A stretch of 64,000 nt of DNA, taken from Chthoniobacter flavus Ellin428 (GTDB lineage Bacteria; Verrucomicrobiota; Verrucomicrobiia; Chthoniobacterales; Chthoniobacteraceae). The stretch lies in contig NZ_ABVL01000003.1 in assembly GCF_000173075.1 (NCBI RefSeq), positions 248,001 to 312,000 of the forward strand. Reading direction: 5' to 3'. Below, in pieces: positions 42,939-53,951 of this stretch. Position 1 is the stretch's first letter; each line of letters opens with the position of its first letter. Below the pieces are notes generated by a model, which was not told where the DNA came from, made no database searches, and saw only the letters and a program-made list of their open reading frames with translations. A program made the translations under genes and the position numbers.

Positions 42939-43799
42939 CTAAGTCGTGGCCACCAATAATTCCTCTCCGTTGTTAGGTGGGCGAAAGCCGTCTTTCCGGC
43001 CGGCGAAGTAACGTTCGGCGAGGGTGGCGGCGGGGACATGCTGGACTTCCTTGAAACCGGCCTCTTTGGCCAAGGTCAGCATCTCGTCTGGAGTGAAAAA
43101 GCTGAGGAACGGTGTCCCACTCGCTCGCGCTCCTTTCTCAGCCATCTCCAGACCCGGGCGTACTTCGGGATCGGCCAGTTCCAAAGGCAGCAAGAACGTC
43201 ATGGCGAAAGTGGATCCCGGGGCGAGCGCCGCTACCTGGCGGAGGGTGGAGAAGTTCGCTTCTTTCGTGAGATACATACTTACGCCGGTGGAGGCCACGA
43301 CCGCCGGCTTGTTGGAATCGAAGCCGGAAGCGTTGAGCCGTTGCCACCAGTTTTCGCCAGCTTCGAAGTCGACCGGCACGAGGCGAAGCCATTCTGGAAT
43401 GCCATAGCCGAGCTCGATTAGACGCTGCTTCTTCCAGGCCTGATGACGGGGTTGATCGATCTCAAAGACCGTTAAGCGGGAAGCGATTTCCGGCCGGCGC
43501 TGAGCGAAGGTGTCCAGGCCGGCGCCGAGGATAACGTATTGGCCGACATGATGGTTCATACGATCCATCACCAAATCCTCGATAAAGCGAGCCCGCGCGA
43601 GGATGGATGCGCGGAAGATGCTCGTCCATTGGGGGTTCATGTCCGGACGCTGGCGCCAGCCTTCCTCCGGGGCCGCCAGTTGTAGGCCGACCTTGTCTTC
43701 CAACACGTGCGGCGGTGCATCGACTTCGAGATGCAAGGCACGCCACAGCGCCACGCGCACGGCTGTCTTGTCTGCTTCCGGCGAGATGTCTTTTCCCAT
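42939..43799 (-). CDS. SAM-dependent methyltransferase, TIGR00027/leucine carboxyl methyltransferase-like
   Basis: A 286-residue enzyme from the ATG at 43,799. The first 25 residues carry DKTAVRVALWRALHLEVD; the SAM-binding loop is YVILGAGLDTFAQRRPE, followed by LTVFEIDQPRHQAWKKQRL, the acidic end of strand 2. The motif STGVSMYLT is the family's catalytic-side strand. Such enzymes methylate carboxyl groups or small metabolites; the substrate is unknown. The longer upstream frame runs through a terminator and is not used. Confidence 0.88.
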   Translation of the reverse strand: MGKDISPEADKTAVRVALWRALHLEVDAPPHVLEDKVGLQLAAPEEGWRQRPDMNPQWTSIFRASILARARFIEDLVMDRMNHHVGQYVILGAGLDTFAQRRPEIASRLTVFEIDQPRHQAWKKQRLIELGYGIPEWLRLVPVDFEAGENWWQRLNASGFDSNKPAVVASTGVSMYLTKEANFSTLRQVAALAPGSTFAMTFLLPLELADPEVRPGLEMAEKGARASGTPFLSFFTPDEMLTLAKEAGFKEVQHVPAATLAERYFAGRKDGFRPPNNGEELLVATT

Positions 43800-43859
43800 A
43801 ACGCTGTGCAGCTTTCGATTTTCCCATTTGGATCCGCAAGGCGGAAGATGTCGGTACAG

Positions 43860-43890
43860 CAAAGAGCCGGGTCCAAGTGAACCCGGCTCT
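43860..43890 (-). terminator. Hairpin terminator after the zinc-ribbon gene
   Basis: AGAGCCGGGT and ACCCGGCTCT form a perfect 10-bp stem with an 8-nt loop; on the minus strand it is followed by TTTGCTG, a weak T-run. Confidence 0.6.
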
Positions 43891-43896
43891 CGCACG

Positions 43897-44124
43897 TTAA
43901 TCGTTCTTCTTTTTGAACAGCCCTCGAAGGCGGTCGAGCAGGCCTGTATTCGATGGGTTATTGCGCTTGTTCCAAATGCGCACCACCTCATCGATGTTGT
44001 TCGCGTAGACGTTGATTTTCTCGTTGTTGCAGGTGTTGCAGCGGACGAGGAAATTCTTCCCGCGCATGATGATCTCCGGCATCGAACCGCATTTTTTGCA
44101 GTGCCAGAGATCGGTATAGGCCAT
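43897..44124 (-). CDS. Lar-like zinc-ribbon protein
   Basis: A 75-residue protein with CKKCGSMPEI, VRCNTCNNE and a C-terminal DEVVRIWNKRNN, followed by a basic helix. The order CxxCG-x-P, CxxC and W-N-x-R matches Lar-family proteins, small phage/host proteins named for relieving type I restriction. Many chromosomal members have unknown roles. It lies 9 nt after the FGE-like gene, so it is co-transcribed with it. Confidence 0.6.
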   Translation of the reverse strand: MAYTDLWHCKKCGSMPEIIMRGKNFLVRCNTCNNEKINVYANNIDEVVRIWNKRNNPSNTGLLDRLRGLFKKKND

Positions 44125-44133
44125 GGAGTTACT

Positions 44134-45579
44134 TTACTCCGCTTTGCTCAGCGCGGGATTATCTTTTTCCACGCCGCTGTTCCAGTAGGCCTGCGCTTCT
44201 TCGGGCGTCGGCGTCTTCAGCGGGCGCACGATGCGGAAGCCGAGGAACTGCGCGTCGGTGTGATACCACACGCTCTTCGGCAGCTGCGGGTCCTGGATCT
44301 TCCAGGAAGCATCGGACGGACGGCGGGCCGCGCAGCGAAGCTTGGTGACATCGTCGTCATCCCAGGAACCGCCGCGGGTCGAATGCGGATACGGCTTGGT
44401 GGCCTTGTTCCAGGGATTGGAAGCCGGCGAGTGCGAATAGTAGCCCGGGTCGTACTGGTCGAGCGTCCACTGCACCACGTTGCCGAGCATGTCGTAGAGA
44501 CCCCACGGATTCGGCTTCTTCTTGCCGACCTTCTGATACTTGAAGTCGGAGTTCTTGCCATACCAGCAGTAGTCGCCGATTTGTTTGGGATCATCGCCCC
44601 AGAAGTAAGCGGTCGTGGTGCCGGCGCGGGCGGCGTATTCCCATTCGGCTTCCGTCGGGAGGCGATAGAACTGGCCGGTCTTGGCGCTCAACCATTCGCA
44701 ATACTTGTTCGCCGCGTGCTGGGTCATCGAGATCGCCGGATAGCCATCCTTGCCCATGCCGAAGCTCATTTCCACATACGGCTGCGTGGGGTGGGTGACG
44801 GCGTCGGTCATCGCGTTCAGCGACGGGTCGAGCTTCTTGGTCTCGCGGGCCTTCTTCTCCTCGTTCGGGTACATGAAGAGCTCGAATTCGTTCCAGGTCA
44901 CCGTGCACTTTTCCATCCAGAAAGGCGCGACCTCCACTTCGTGCACCGGGGATTCGTCGGGCTTGTGACCGGGTTCGTTGTCCGGACTGCCCATCTTGAA
45001 TTTGCCACCGGGGATCGGCACCATGTCGAAGGTGATGTCCGAACCGGGGATGGTCGTGGTGTAAGCCTTCATGTCCTTCTCGGACTTGACCGTGTCGTTC
45101 TTGACGATGGCCTCGTGAATTTTGGTCACGAGTTCCGCTTCCGCCGAGGAACCTTTGGTCGCCAATTCCGAGCCCTTCTTGCGGGCGGTCAGCGTCATGC
45201 CATCCGGCCACTTGGCGCCTTCGTTGATCCAGTTCTTGAGCGTCTCGGTGTCGGCCTTCGCCAGGCGCTCGAGGTCGTTGGTCACCTTGTTGCGTGGCGG
45301 CATGAGTTTCTTGGCGTCATCCGCCAGCACGGTGGTCGTGTAGAGTTTGCTCTTCTCCGCGTTGCCGGCGACGATCGTCGATTTCGACTCAAACGCTGTC
45401 TCCTTCGTCGAGAGATTCAGGTCGGTATCACCCTTCTCGAATTCCGTGCCCTTCGGGTTGTGGCAGCGCACGCAGTTCTGTTCGAGGATCGGCTTGACGT
45501 CCTTTTCAAAGTCGACGGCAGCGTGCAAGGCCAACGGACTGGCAAGGGAAGCGAGGAGGAGGAGACGCGAGGTTTTCAT
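44134..45579 (-). CDS. Secreted fusion: cytochrome-c-like haem motif plus FGE-sulfatase (SUMF1-like) domain
   Basis: A 481-residue protein from the ATG at 45,579 with a signal peptide (LLLLASLASPLALHA). Residues 25-110 carry ILEQNCVRCHNPKG, a single CxxCH haem-binding motif of planctomycete/verrucomicrobial type (PSCyt1-like). Residues 190-460 form an FGE-sulfatase domain: IPGGKFKMGS, YRLPTEAEWEYAARAG, YDMLGNVVQWT, TRGGSWDDDD and GFRIVR. The domain fold is that of formylglycine-generating enzyme, but most PVC members are binding or non-FGE enzymes. It is likely periplasmic or surface exposed. Confidence 0.85.
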   Translation of the reverse strand: MKTSRLLLLASLASPLALHAAVDFEKDVKPILEQNCVRCHNPKGTEFEKGDTDLNLSTKETAFESKSTIVAGNAEKSKLYTTTVLADDAKKLMPPRNKVTNDLERLAKADTETLKNWINEGAKWPDGMTLTARKKGSELATKGSSAEAELVTKIHEAIVKNDTVKSEKDMKAYTTTIPGSDITFDMVPIPGGKFKMGSPDNEPGHKPDESPVHEVEVAPFWMEKCTVTWNEFELFMYPNEEKKARETKKLDPSLNAMTDAVTHPTQPYVEMSFGMGKDGYPAISMTQHAANKYCEWLSAKTGQFYRLPTEAEWEYAARAGTTTAYFWGDDPKQIGDYCWYGKNSDFKYQKVGKKKPNPWGLYDMLGNVVQWTLDQYDPGYYSHSPASNPWNKATKPYPHSTRGGSWDDDDVTKLRCAARRPSDASWKIQDPQLPKSVWYHTDAQFLGFRIVRPLKTPTPEEAQAYWNSGVEKDNPALSKAE

Positions 45580-45796
45580 GCGGGAGGCGGGAGTTTTGGC
45601 GATTTGGAGTCGTGGTGTCAACGGAGGGAATAGGTCGGATACGTCGTAAATGGCAAATAAATTAACATAATGACATTTTCGACTATTTTTACCTGCCGGT
45701 AAATAAACGCACTTCTTTACCGGGGATCCGCACGGAACTTAGGTCCGAGGATTCGCCCGCGGTTGCCGCCTCACCTGTCCGCCGGCGATACCGATC

Positions 45797-46627
45797 TTAG
45801 TTGGCTGCGACGCCCAGCTTGGCTTCCAGCGATTGGATTTCCGCCCGCACGGCCGCGAGTTTGTCGCTGACGAGATTCCAATCGGTAAGATTGGTGGTGC
45901 TATTCAGGCCCGCGGGCGCCACCCTTCCGCTACGATAGGGATGGAGCGCTTTGTCAGAGAGAAAGTCCATATTGGCCTGCAGTTTCGCTTCGTCACTTTT
46001 GAGCACCGAGAGCCGGAATTTCAGCGCGCGCACATTGGCATTGTCGGCCTGGGGCGCCGGAGTGGCGCTGAAGAGCGCCGCAAGCGGGTCGGGCGTGGGC
46101 GGCAATGCCCTTGTCGGCGCGGGAGGCGGGACCGATGTGTTGGGCGCGGCGGATATGGCCGACAGGCCTTGCGGGTAACCGGTAGCCTGCGCGAGCTTGT
46201 CGGCACGACGAACCACACGGGCCTTGGCCATGTCGTTGGTCAGAATACCCGGATCGAGAGTCATTTCCCCCTCCGGTGTGATGAATTTGCCATTCTTGCC
46301 CAGCCGCACCTCCGTCCCGGGCAGCAACCGGACGACACCATCCTTGGTGTCCTTGCGCACGGAGACGAGCAAATAGAAAACCCCCGGCGGAGCAAGCTCA
46401 CGAAGCGGCGCCGGAGCTGGGGCGTCGATCAGCCGAGTCGTCTGAGTGAGGGTGGGCGGGACTGTTTCCGTACGGGTCGGGGAAGCGGTCTGTGCGGGAG
46501 AGAGTGACGGCGCCTGCGTCGTGGCCACCGGTTGTGGCGCCAAGGTGTCCTCCGTCTGGGCGACGGGTTTCCGACAGGCGGTCAGCAGCAAACCCGCCAT
46601 GACAAAACTCAGACCGATCAATTTCAT
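45797..46627 (-). CDS. Lipoprotein with Pro/Thr-rich region
   Basis: A 276-residue protein with a lipoprotein signal, GLSFVMAGLLLTACRKP, where Cys18 is the lipidated residue. A Thr/Pro/Gln-rich spacer (20-75) is followed by a small beta domain (FYLLVSVRKDTKDGVVRLLP) with a GTEVRLGKNGKFITPEG strand pair and a C-terminal coiled coil. No family is recognised. The 217-bp region upstream of the divergently placed neighbour at 45,579 is AT-rich and includes TTTACCTGCCGGTAAA, a small palindrome that could be an operator. Confidence 0.65.
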   Translation of the reverse strand: MKLIGLSFVMAGLLLTACRKPVAQTEDTLAPQPVATTQAPSLSPAQTASPTRTETVPPTLTQTTRLIDAPAPAPLRELAPPGVFYLLVSVRKDTKDGVVRLLPGTEVRLGKNGKFITPEGEMTLDPGILTNDMAKARVVRRADKLAQATGYPQGLSAISAAPNTSVPPPAPTRALPPTPDPLAALFSATPAPQADNANVRALKFRLSVLKSDEAKLQANMDFLSDKALHPYRSGRVAPAGLNSTTNLTDWNLVSDKLAAVRAEIQSLEAKLGVAAN

Positions 46628-46768
46628 TTTACTTTCCTTTCTCCGGATTACGCTGTGATAGGGAAAAATACGCTGACTAGCAAGAAACGTCTTCGTGACA
46701 TTACCCTTGGGTTGGATTGCAAGTTCGCCCTTGTGATCGGCTGCTTTCCCATTTCATTCGCACCTTCC

Positions 46769-47125
46769 ATGCCCGACGCGATCCATTACCAATGCCAGCG
46801 CTGCACGAATTGCTGCCGCTGGCCGGGCTTGGTCCTCATCCAGGAATCGGAAATCGCCGGCATGGCCCAATTCCTCGGCCTGACGGAACACGATTTCATC
46901 CAGCGCTACACTACCTTACGCCCGCAGCGCGACGGCCTCGCCCTCATCGACAAAGGAGAAATGTCCGACGGCACTTACAACCACGAATGCATCTTCCTCG
47001 ACGGCCGCGATTGCCGCATCCAGCCGGTAAAGCCGCGGCAATGCGCCGGTTTTCCGAATACCTGGAACTTCCCCGGCTGGCGGGAATCGTGTGAAGCGGT
47101 GCCGGTGAGGAAAGTGGAGAGTTGA
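46769..47125 (+). CDS. YkgJ-family cysteine-cluster protein
   Basis: A 118-residue protein with the cysteine cluster CQRCTNCCRWPG at the start and ECIFLDGRDCRIQPVKPRQC later, the pattern of the CxxCxxCC (YkgJ/UPF0153) family, thought to bind zinc or an iron-sulphur centre. The ATG at 46,769 opens the conserved part; the longer frame upstream is not coding. The function of the family is not established. Confidence 0.85.
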   Translation: MPDAIHYQCQRCTNCCRWPGLVLIQESEIAGMAQFLGLTEHDFIQRYTTLRPQRDGLALIDKGEMSDGTYNHECIFLDGRDCRIQPVKPRQCAGFPNTWNFPGWRESCEAVPVRKVES

Positions 47126-47298
47126 GGGTTGATAGTTGAGAGCCGCTTCTTGGCTGGCAGTATCGTCGAGCAAACGAATGCCTTAGGATGTTGGCGCTGC
47201 GCGGTTGAGTGGAGAGTTGATGGTTGATTGCGACTTTCGCTCGTGTGAAATCTCCCGGCCCACCAGCCGCGGCTCTCAACTCTCAACCTTCAACTCTC
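47117..47298. repeat. Intergenic word-repeat palindrome (GTTGA words)
   Basis: The 30 bases from 47,117 (GAGAGTTGAGGGTTGATAGT, then TGAGAGCCGC) return inverted at 47,269-47,298 with four mismatches. The left arm overlaps the last codons of the YkgJ-like gene. Confidence 0.7.
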
Positions 47299-47316
47299 AG
47301 CTTCTTCTCGATCCCC

Positions 47317-50300
47317 GTGCGCGCTCTTTCGTACCTCGCCGCTCTCGCCCTCAGCACCACCGCCCTCACCGCTGTCGCCGACGACTTTCCCCTGCCCTAC
47401 AACACCGACAAGGGTGACCCGCAACCGATCTCGCCGGCTGAGGCACTTTCCAAACTGACGTTGCCGCCGGGCTTCAAGGCCACGATCTTTGCCGCCGAGC
47501 CCGAAGTGCAAAACCCCATCGCAACGTGCTTCGATGCGAAGGGGCGCCTGTGGGTCGCGGAAAATTACACCTATGCGGAGGCACCGCTGAAATTCGACCT
47601 CAAGCTGCGCGATCGCATCTTGATCTTTGAAGACGCCAGGGCGACGGCCATGCCACCAAGCGCACGGTCTACGATCAATCGCTGCAGATGCTCACCAGCA
47701 TTGCGCGCGATGACAAGGGCGTGTGGGCCATGTGCCCGCCTCGTCTCCTTTACATCCCCGACAAGGATGCCAGCGGGCTCTCCGGCGGCGAATCCCAGGT
47801 GGTGCTCGATGGCTTCGCGGTGCCGTATGAAGGCAGCTATCACAATTTCGCCAACGGCCTTCGCTGGGGACCGGATGGCTGGCTCTATGGGCGTTGCGGC
47901 GGTTCGGCTCCGGGCGAAATCGGCGTGCCGGGCGCCGCCCCGGACCAACGCGTGCCGCTGCGCGGCGGCATCTGGCGCTATCATCCCCAACGCAAAGTTT
48001 TCGAATCTCTCTGCGCCGGCACCACCAATCCGTGGGGCCACGATTGGGACAAATTTGGCGAGCTCTTCTTCATCAATACGGTGAACGGCCACCTCTGGCA
48101 CAGCATCACTGGGGCGCACTTTACCCGCTCATCTACCCTCGACCAAAACCCGCACGCCTACGGGCTCATCGACCAACACGCCGACCACTACCACTTCGAT
48201 ACCGGCAAGGGCTGGCAGGCTTCGCGGGACGGCGCGGCCAATGACCTCGGCGGTGGTCACGCCCACTGCGGCGCGATCATCTACCAGGCCGACAACTGGC
48301 CCGAGGAGTATCGCGACAAACTCTTCACCATCAATTTCCACGGGCGGCGTTTCAACGAGGAGATCCTCGAGCGCACCGGCACCGGCTATGTCGGCAAGCG
48401 CGGGCCCGATGCGTTTTTCTTCGGCGACTCGTGGTTCCGTGGCATCGATCTCGCGACCGGTCCGGATGGCGGGGTCTTCGTGCTCGACTGGAGCGACACC
48501 GGCGAGTGCCACGACCGCAGCGGCATCAATCGCACCAGCGGACGCATCTACAAGATCACCTACGAAGGTGGCACCCAGACGCCGCCGAGCTCTTGGGACA
48601 TCAGCGGGCTCGGCTTGCAGGAATTGTTCAAGCTCGAGAGCGCGCCGAATGTGTGGTACGCGCGCGAGGCCAGCAAACGCTTGCAGGACCGCTTTGCCCA
48701 TCTCGGCGGTGTCGCGCTTGGCGAAGAGCGCCTATGGGCGAAGGAGGCATTGAGCAAGCTACTGGCCAAAGATGCCGATCCCGTCTTGCGAGTGCGGGCG
48801 CTGTTGACGCTGTGGCGCCTGGGAGCGCTGGACGAAGCTGCGCTACGCGGCTTTTTGCACGATGACAACGAGCACATGCGCGTGTGGGCGATTCGCCTCC
48901 TCACGGATGAATGGCCGCTGGACACGACGATGAGCCAGCGTCCCGCTCGGCCCGAAGCCCAGCCGCCTGCAGACTTGCTCGCGGAATTTGCCCGCATGGC
49001 TCGCGAAGATCAAAGCGGTCTCGTCCGCCTCACGCTCGCCTCACTGCTCCAGCGCCTTCCGACGGCGAATCGTGCCGCGTTGGCCGCGCCGCTCCTCGCG
49101 CATGCCGAAGACGCCAATGATCACAACCAGCCGATGCTTGTGTGGTACGGCCTCATTCCGCTGGCCGACCAGGATCTCGCCGCGCTGCCCGCGCTCGCCG
49201 ATGGCTGCGCCCTGCCGCTGACCCGCCGATACCTCGCCCGCCGCATTGCTGAGGGGGTGGACAAAAATCCCGCGCCGCTCGCCGACTTGCTCAAGATCAC
49301 AGCCGCCAAGCCGGTCGCTTTCCAGACCGACGTCCTTACCGGCATGAGCGACGCCTTCACCGGATGGCGCAAGGCGCCGAAGCCGGCCACGTGGGATGCG
49401 CTCGTGGCCAAGCTCGATCCTTCGCTGGCCGACAAGGCGCGCGATCTCGGCGCGCTCTTTGGCGATGGCCGCGCACTCGATGAAGTGCGCCGCGTCGCGC
49501 TCGACAAAAGCGCGGACATCAGCCTGCGCAAGGTGGCCTTGCAAACGCTGATCGATTCGCGGACGCCGGACGCGCGCAAGGTCTGCGAACAACTGCTCAA
49601 CGAACGCTATATCAACGCTGTTGCCATTCGCGGCCTGGCACAGGAGAGCGATTCCGCGCTCGGCGCGAAGATGGTCGGTGCTTACAAGAGCTTTTTCCTC
49701 AGCGACCGTCCGCAGGCCATCACCGTCCTGGTGACGCGTCCGGCCTGGGCGCACGCCCTGCTCGACGCCATTGCAGCCGGCAAAATCCCGCGCACGGACA
49801 TTACCGCCTTCCACGCCCGGCAGATCCACAACCTCGGCGATCCGGAGCTAACCAAGCGCCTGACCGAAGTGTGGGGTGACTTGCGCGAAAGCCCCGAGGG
49901 CATCAAGCAACTCATCGCCAAGCTGCGCACCTTTCTCACCCCGGAGGCCATCGCCAAGGCCGATCCGCACGCCGGCCGGCAGGTCTTCGCCGGCATCTGC
50001 GCCACCTCCCACACCCTCTATGGTGAAGGCGGCAAGATCGGCCCTGATCTCACCGGCGCCAATCGCGATAACCTCGACTATCTCCTCGAAAACATCGCCG
50101 ATCCTAGCGCCGTCGTCGCGCCCGACTTCCGACTCTCGATCATCACCCTCAAGGACGGCCGCGTGCTCTCCGGTATGATCACGACCAAGAACGAGCGCAC
50201 CCTCACCCTGCGCACCATGACCGACGTGCAAACCGTCGAGCGCGCCGAGGTCGACAAGATCACCGAAAGCCCCCTCTCCATGATGCCCGAGGGGCCTCCT

Positions 50301-50386
50301 CGCCGTCTTTACTCCACAACAAGACGCTCGATCTCTTCAGCTATCTCATGGGTCACCAGCAGGTATCCCTGCCGGCGGCGAAATGA
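47317..50386 (+). pseudogene. PVC-type membrane-bound dehydrogenase with HEAT repeats and C-terminal haem module; three apparent frameshifts
   Basis: From the GTG at 47,317 a signal peptide (LSYLAALALSTTALTAVA) leads to LPPGFKATIFAAEPEVQNPI and the propeller start typical of the DUF7133/PVC dehydrogenase group. The frame is lost near 47,640 (one base short), resumes with QMLTSIARDDKGVW and GPDGWLYGRCGG, then HEAT-like repeats (about 49,000-49,900) and a haem module whose motif reads CATSH instead of CATCH. The natural end, LHNKTLDLFSYLMGH, is two +1 steps away and stops at 50,386; the open frame overruns to 50,636. A periplasmic sugar or alcohol oxidase role is inferred. Confidence 0.8.
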
Positions 50387-50467
50387 GAGCGATCCGCTGG
50401 AGTGCTGCTCTGTCAGCGCCCTAACCCCAAGTATACCACCTCGAAAATATCGAGCGCGGCCACGGCA

Positions 50468-50585
50468 CCCCTGGGAGGGGCGACTTCCCAGTCACCCTGC
50501 ACCGCGAAGCGGTGCCCCAATAGCGAGGGCGCTACGCGCCATAGGTTTTTTCGGGCGGCGACTGGGAAGTCACCGCTCCCAGGGG
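50468..50585. repeat. CTGGGAG-type palindromic repeat, copy B
   Basis: Opens CCCCTGGGAGGGGCGACTTC and closes with GGAAGTCACCGCTCCCAGGG, with an inner ACCGCGAAGCGGT palindrome. Related copies lie at 42,774-42,857 and 52,599-52,682. Confidence 0.75.
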
Positions 50586-50786
50586 CTCCTCCTCCTTCGC
50601 ACTGAGACTCCGCAAAAAGACGCGGATAGCGCCTGAGACTGTCATGCACTTCGTGGAGGTAATGGCTCGGCCTGCGCCTTCGGCGAATTCCGCGTCCATG
50701 GTGCGGGCAAAGTGCGCTACCGGCTCTGCAGCCCGGCGGGATCCCTTGACAAATCGCCGGTGATCGCGTTCTCTTCCGCCCGTAAC

Positions 50787-50853
50787 GGCAATGGATTTCT
50801 GCCGCCCGAGTGATCGGGGAACCGCTTGGTAACGGCCAGGCTGATGATTCCTG
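50787..50853 (+). promoter_or_regulatory. Fluoride riboswitch (crcB motif)
   Basis: The sequence matches the fluoride aptamer consensus in order: GGCAATGGATTTCTGCC (first hairpin), then GGGGAACCGCTTGG and GGCTGATGATTCCTG. The AACCGC and GCTGATGA elements form the fluoride-binding pseudoknot. It lies about 105 nt upstream of a CLC-F-type antiporter gene, which would be switched on by fluoride. The expression platform is not clear. Confidence 0.9.
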
Positions 50854-50958
50854 TTTTCACAGACGAATCATGCCCCTGTCGCTCATCTCCCAATCTCATT
50901 GTTTGTCCCTGTGCCACCGCGCGCTGGCCATCGCCGCTTCCCTTTTCGGAGTAATTTC

Positions 50959-52341
50959 ATGACCGCGATCCGTCACCTCCTGCAAAACGTCCTCGGGCAC
51001 ATCGCTTTTTCCCTCCGCTGGCTCATCTATATCGTTCCCATGGCGGCGGTTGTCGGTTCGGCGTGTGCTTTCTTTTTGTGGGGCCTTGAGCAAGTCACAC
51101 ACTGGCGTTTCGAGCATCCATGGCTGCTTTATTTCCTGCCGCTGGCGGGCGTAGCGGTCGGCTTGCTCTATCACTACTACGGGCGGAGTGCCGAGGGCGG
51201 GAACAACCTCATCATGGATCAAATCCATGAGCCGGGCGGTGGCGTCCCGCGACGCATGGCCCCGCTGGTTTTGTTTGGCACGCTCGTCACGCATTTGTTC
51301 GGCGGCTCCGCGGGCCGCGAGGGCACAGCTGTGCAAATGGGCGGAAGCATCGCCAGCGCCTTCTGCCGCTGGTATCGGTTGGACGCGAGTTCCGTCCGCA
51401 TCCTGCTCATGGCAGGCATCGCCGCGGGCTTCGGCGCCGTCTTTGGCACGCCGCTGGCCGGGGCGGTCTTCGCGCTGGAAGTGCTTATGATCGGCCGCAT
51501 CGAATACGAAGCGCTGTTGCCCGCGTTCATCGCCGCCGTGGCCGGCGACTGGACCTGCCATGCGTGGGGAATCGGCCACACGCATTACCACATCGATTTT
51601 CTCGCCAGTAATGCCGCGCCATCCGCCTTCTTCCATCTCGACCCCAAGTTGCTGCTGAAGGTCGTGGTCGCCTCCGCTGCCTTTGGGATGGCCAGCACCG
51701 CATTTTCCGAGCTCTCGCATCGGCTCAGCGCGTTGTTCAAGCGGCTCGTTCCGTATGGTCCTTGGCGTCCGGCGGTCGGCGGGCTTGTCGTCATCGGCCT
51801 ATTCTTCCTCGTGGGTACGAGCGATTACCTCGGCCTCGGTGTGTCCTCGCCCGACCCCAGAGCTGTGACCATCGTCTCCTTTTTTCAATCACCGGAGATT
51901 CATTATTGGAGCTGGTTTTGGAAGATCATCTTCACCGCCGTGACGCTCAGCGCGGGCTTCAAGGGCGGCGAAGTCACCCCGCTGTTTTACATCGGCGCCG
52001 CGCTGGGCAACGCGCTCGCCGGCATCATGGGCGCGCCGACCGATCTCTTCGCCGCGCTCGGCTTCGTCGCCATCTTCGCCGGTGCGAGCAACACCCCGCT
52101 CGCCTGCACGCTCATGGGTGTCGAACTCTTCGGCGCCACGCACGTCATCTACATCGCCACGGCCTGCTTTCTCGCCTATCTCTTCAGCGGTCACTCCGGC
52201 ATCTATCTATCCCAGCGCATCGCCGTCCCCAAGACCGGCCCCGGCACGCTGCCACCGGAGATTTCACTGCGCCACGCGCGTGAGTTGTTGACCTCCTCTC
52301 GGGCACAAAGTGCGTCGGATCAGCGGGAGCCGCGAAAATGA
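50959..52341 (+). CDS. ClC-family antiporter, fluoride-specific (CLC-F) type
   Basis: A 460-residue membrane protein with about 10-12 segments. It has [16 protein letters not shown] and [22 protein letters not shown], conserved ClC pore elements. In place of the chloride-type GSGIP loop it has [14 protein letters not shown], as in the CLC-F clade that exports fluoride in exchange for protons. The fluoride riboswitch directly upstream supports this. The start at 50,959 follows a plausible leader; an upstream in-frame ATG at 50,899 is less likely. Confidence 0.88.
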   Translation: MTAIRHLLQNVLGHIAFSLRWLIYIVPMAAVVGSACAFFLWGLEQVTHWRFEHPWLLYFLPLAGVAVGLLYHYYGRSAEGGNNLIMDQIHEPGGGVPRRMAPLVLFGTLVTHLFGGSAGREGTAVQMGGSIASAFCRWYRLDASSVRILLMAGIAAGFGAVFGTPLAGAVFALEVLMIGRIEYEALLPAFIAAVAGDWTCHAWGIGHTHYHIDFLASNAAPSAFFHLDPKLLLKVVVASAAFGMASTAFSELSHRLSALFKRLVPYGPWRPAVGGLVVIGLFFLVGTSDYLGLGVSSPDPRAVTIVSFFQSPEIHYWSWFWKIIFTAVTLSAGFKGGEVTPLFYIGAALGNALAGIMGAPTDLFAALGFVAIFAGASNTPLACTLMGVELFGATHVIYIATACFLAYLFSGHSGIYLSQRIAVPKTGPGTLPPEISLRHARELLTSSRAQSASDQREPRK

Positions 52342-52598
52342 TTGGGTTGAATCGGCAAACTGGGCTGAATCGACATTCACTTCGGCGATACGCTGGTGGT
52401 GGTTCTTCCTTTATCGCTCCGCGATGCGCCTCGTTCGCAGGATTGAATGTCAATTCAACCTGAACTACCGCGAATCGTGGACACCCGTCACCCCTTGCGC
52501 GAATTGCACCGGTGCGCCGGCGAAGGAACTGGGCGCGATCGTTTCGTGAATTGAACGCTCCTTTTCCGGTTGCGAATGGGGAAGCGGTTGCGCACAGG

Positions 52599-52682
52599 CC
52601 ACTGGGAGCGGCGACTTCCAAGTCGCTATCGGGCACCGCTCCGCGGTGCAGGGCGACTGGGAAGTCGGCCCCTCCCAGTGAG
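52599..52682. repeat. CACTGGGAG-type palindromic repeat, copy C
   Basis: Opens CCACTGGGAGCGGCGACTTC and closes with GGAAGTCGGCCCCTCCCAGT, with the inner ACCGCTCCGCGGT palindrome. It fills part of the 376-bp gene-free gap between 52,341 and 52,718; the rest holds short TTGAAT words and nothing I can assign. Confidence 0.75.
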
Positions 52683-52717
52683 GCCACGGCCACCTTCATG
52701 CTGACTCGGACTATCAG

Positions 52718-53728
<1,011 letters not shown>

Positions 53729-53756
53729 GTGGAGGGGAGAGAAAGGCAGAACATCC

Positions 53757-53932
53757 GATATCCGACACCCAACATCCAACATCCAATTAGGGGGAATGGA
53801 GGAATGGGAGAAAGGGTGAATGGGAGACTTCCTCCGCTGGCCCATTCACCGGTTTCTCCCATTCTCCCTTTCGCTGCGCAGTTCTTCCATTGGATGTTCG
53901 ATGTTGGACGTTGAGTGTTGGATGTTGGATTT
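53757..53932. repeat. Intergenic word-repeat palindrome (TTGGATG words)
   Basis: CCAACATCCAACATCCAATT on the left is answered by CATTGGATGTTCGATGTTGG and TTGGATGTTGG on the right; an inner pair of GAATGGGAG / CTCCCATTC words lies between. It separates MoxR from its upstream partner gene. Confidence 0.65.
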
Positions 53933-53951
53933 TCTGGAAGAAAATCTCCCC

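Noticed and set aside
43603..45633. 676-codon plus-strand open frame opposite the FGE-like gene
   Set aside because: Antisense shadow of three conserved minus-strand genes.
50387..50636. Arg/Pro-rich C-terminal extension of the dehydrogenase
   Set aside because: It is the wrong frame after two +1 steps; the natural end with LDLFSYLMGH stops at 50,386 and the extension reads through a palindromic repeat.
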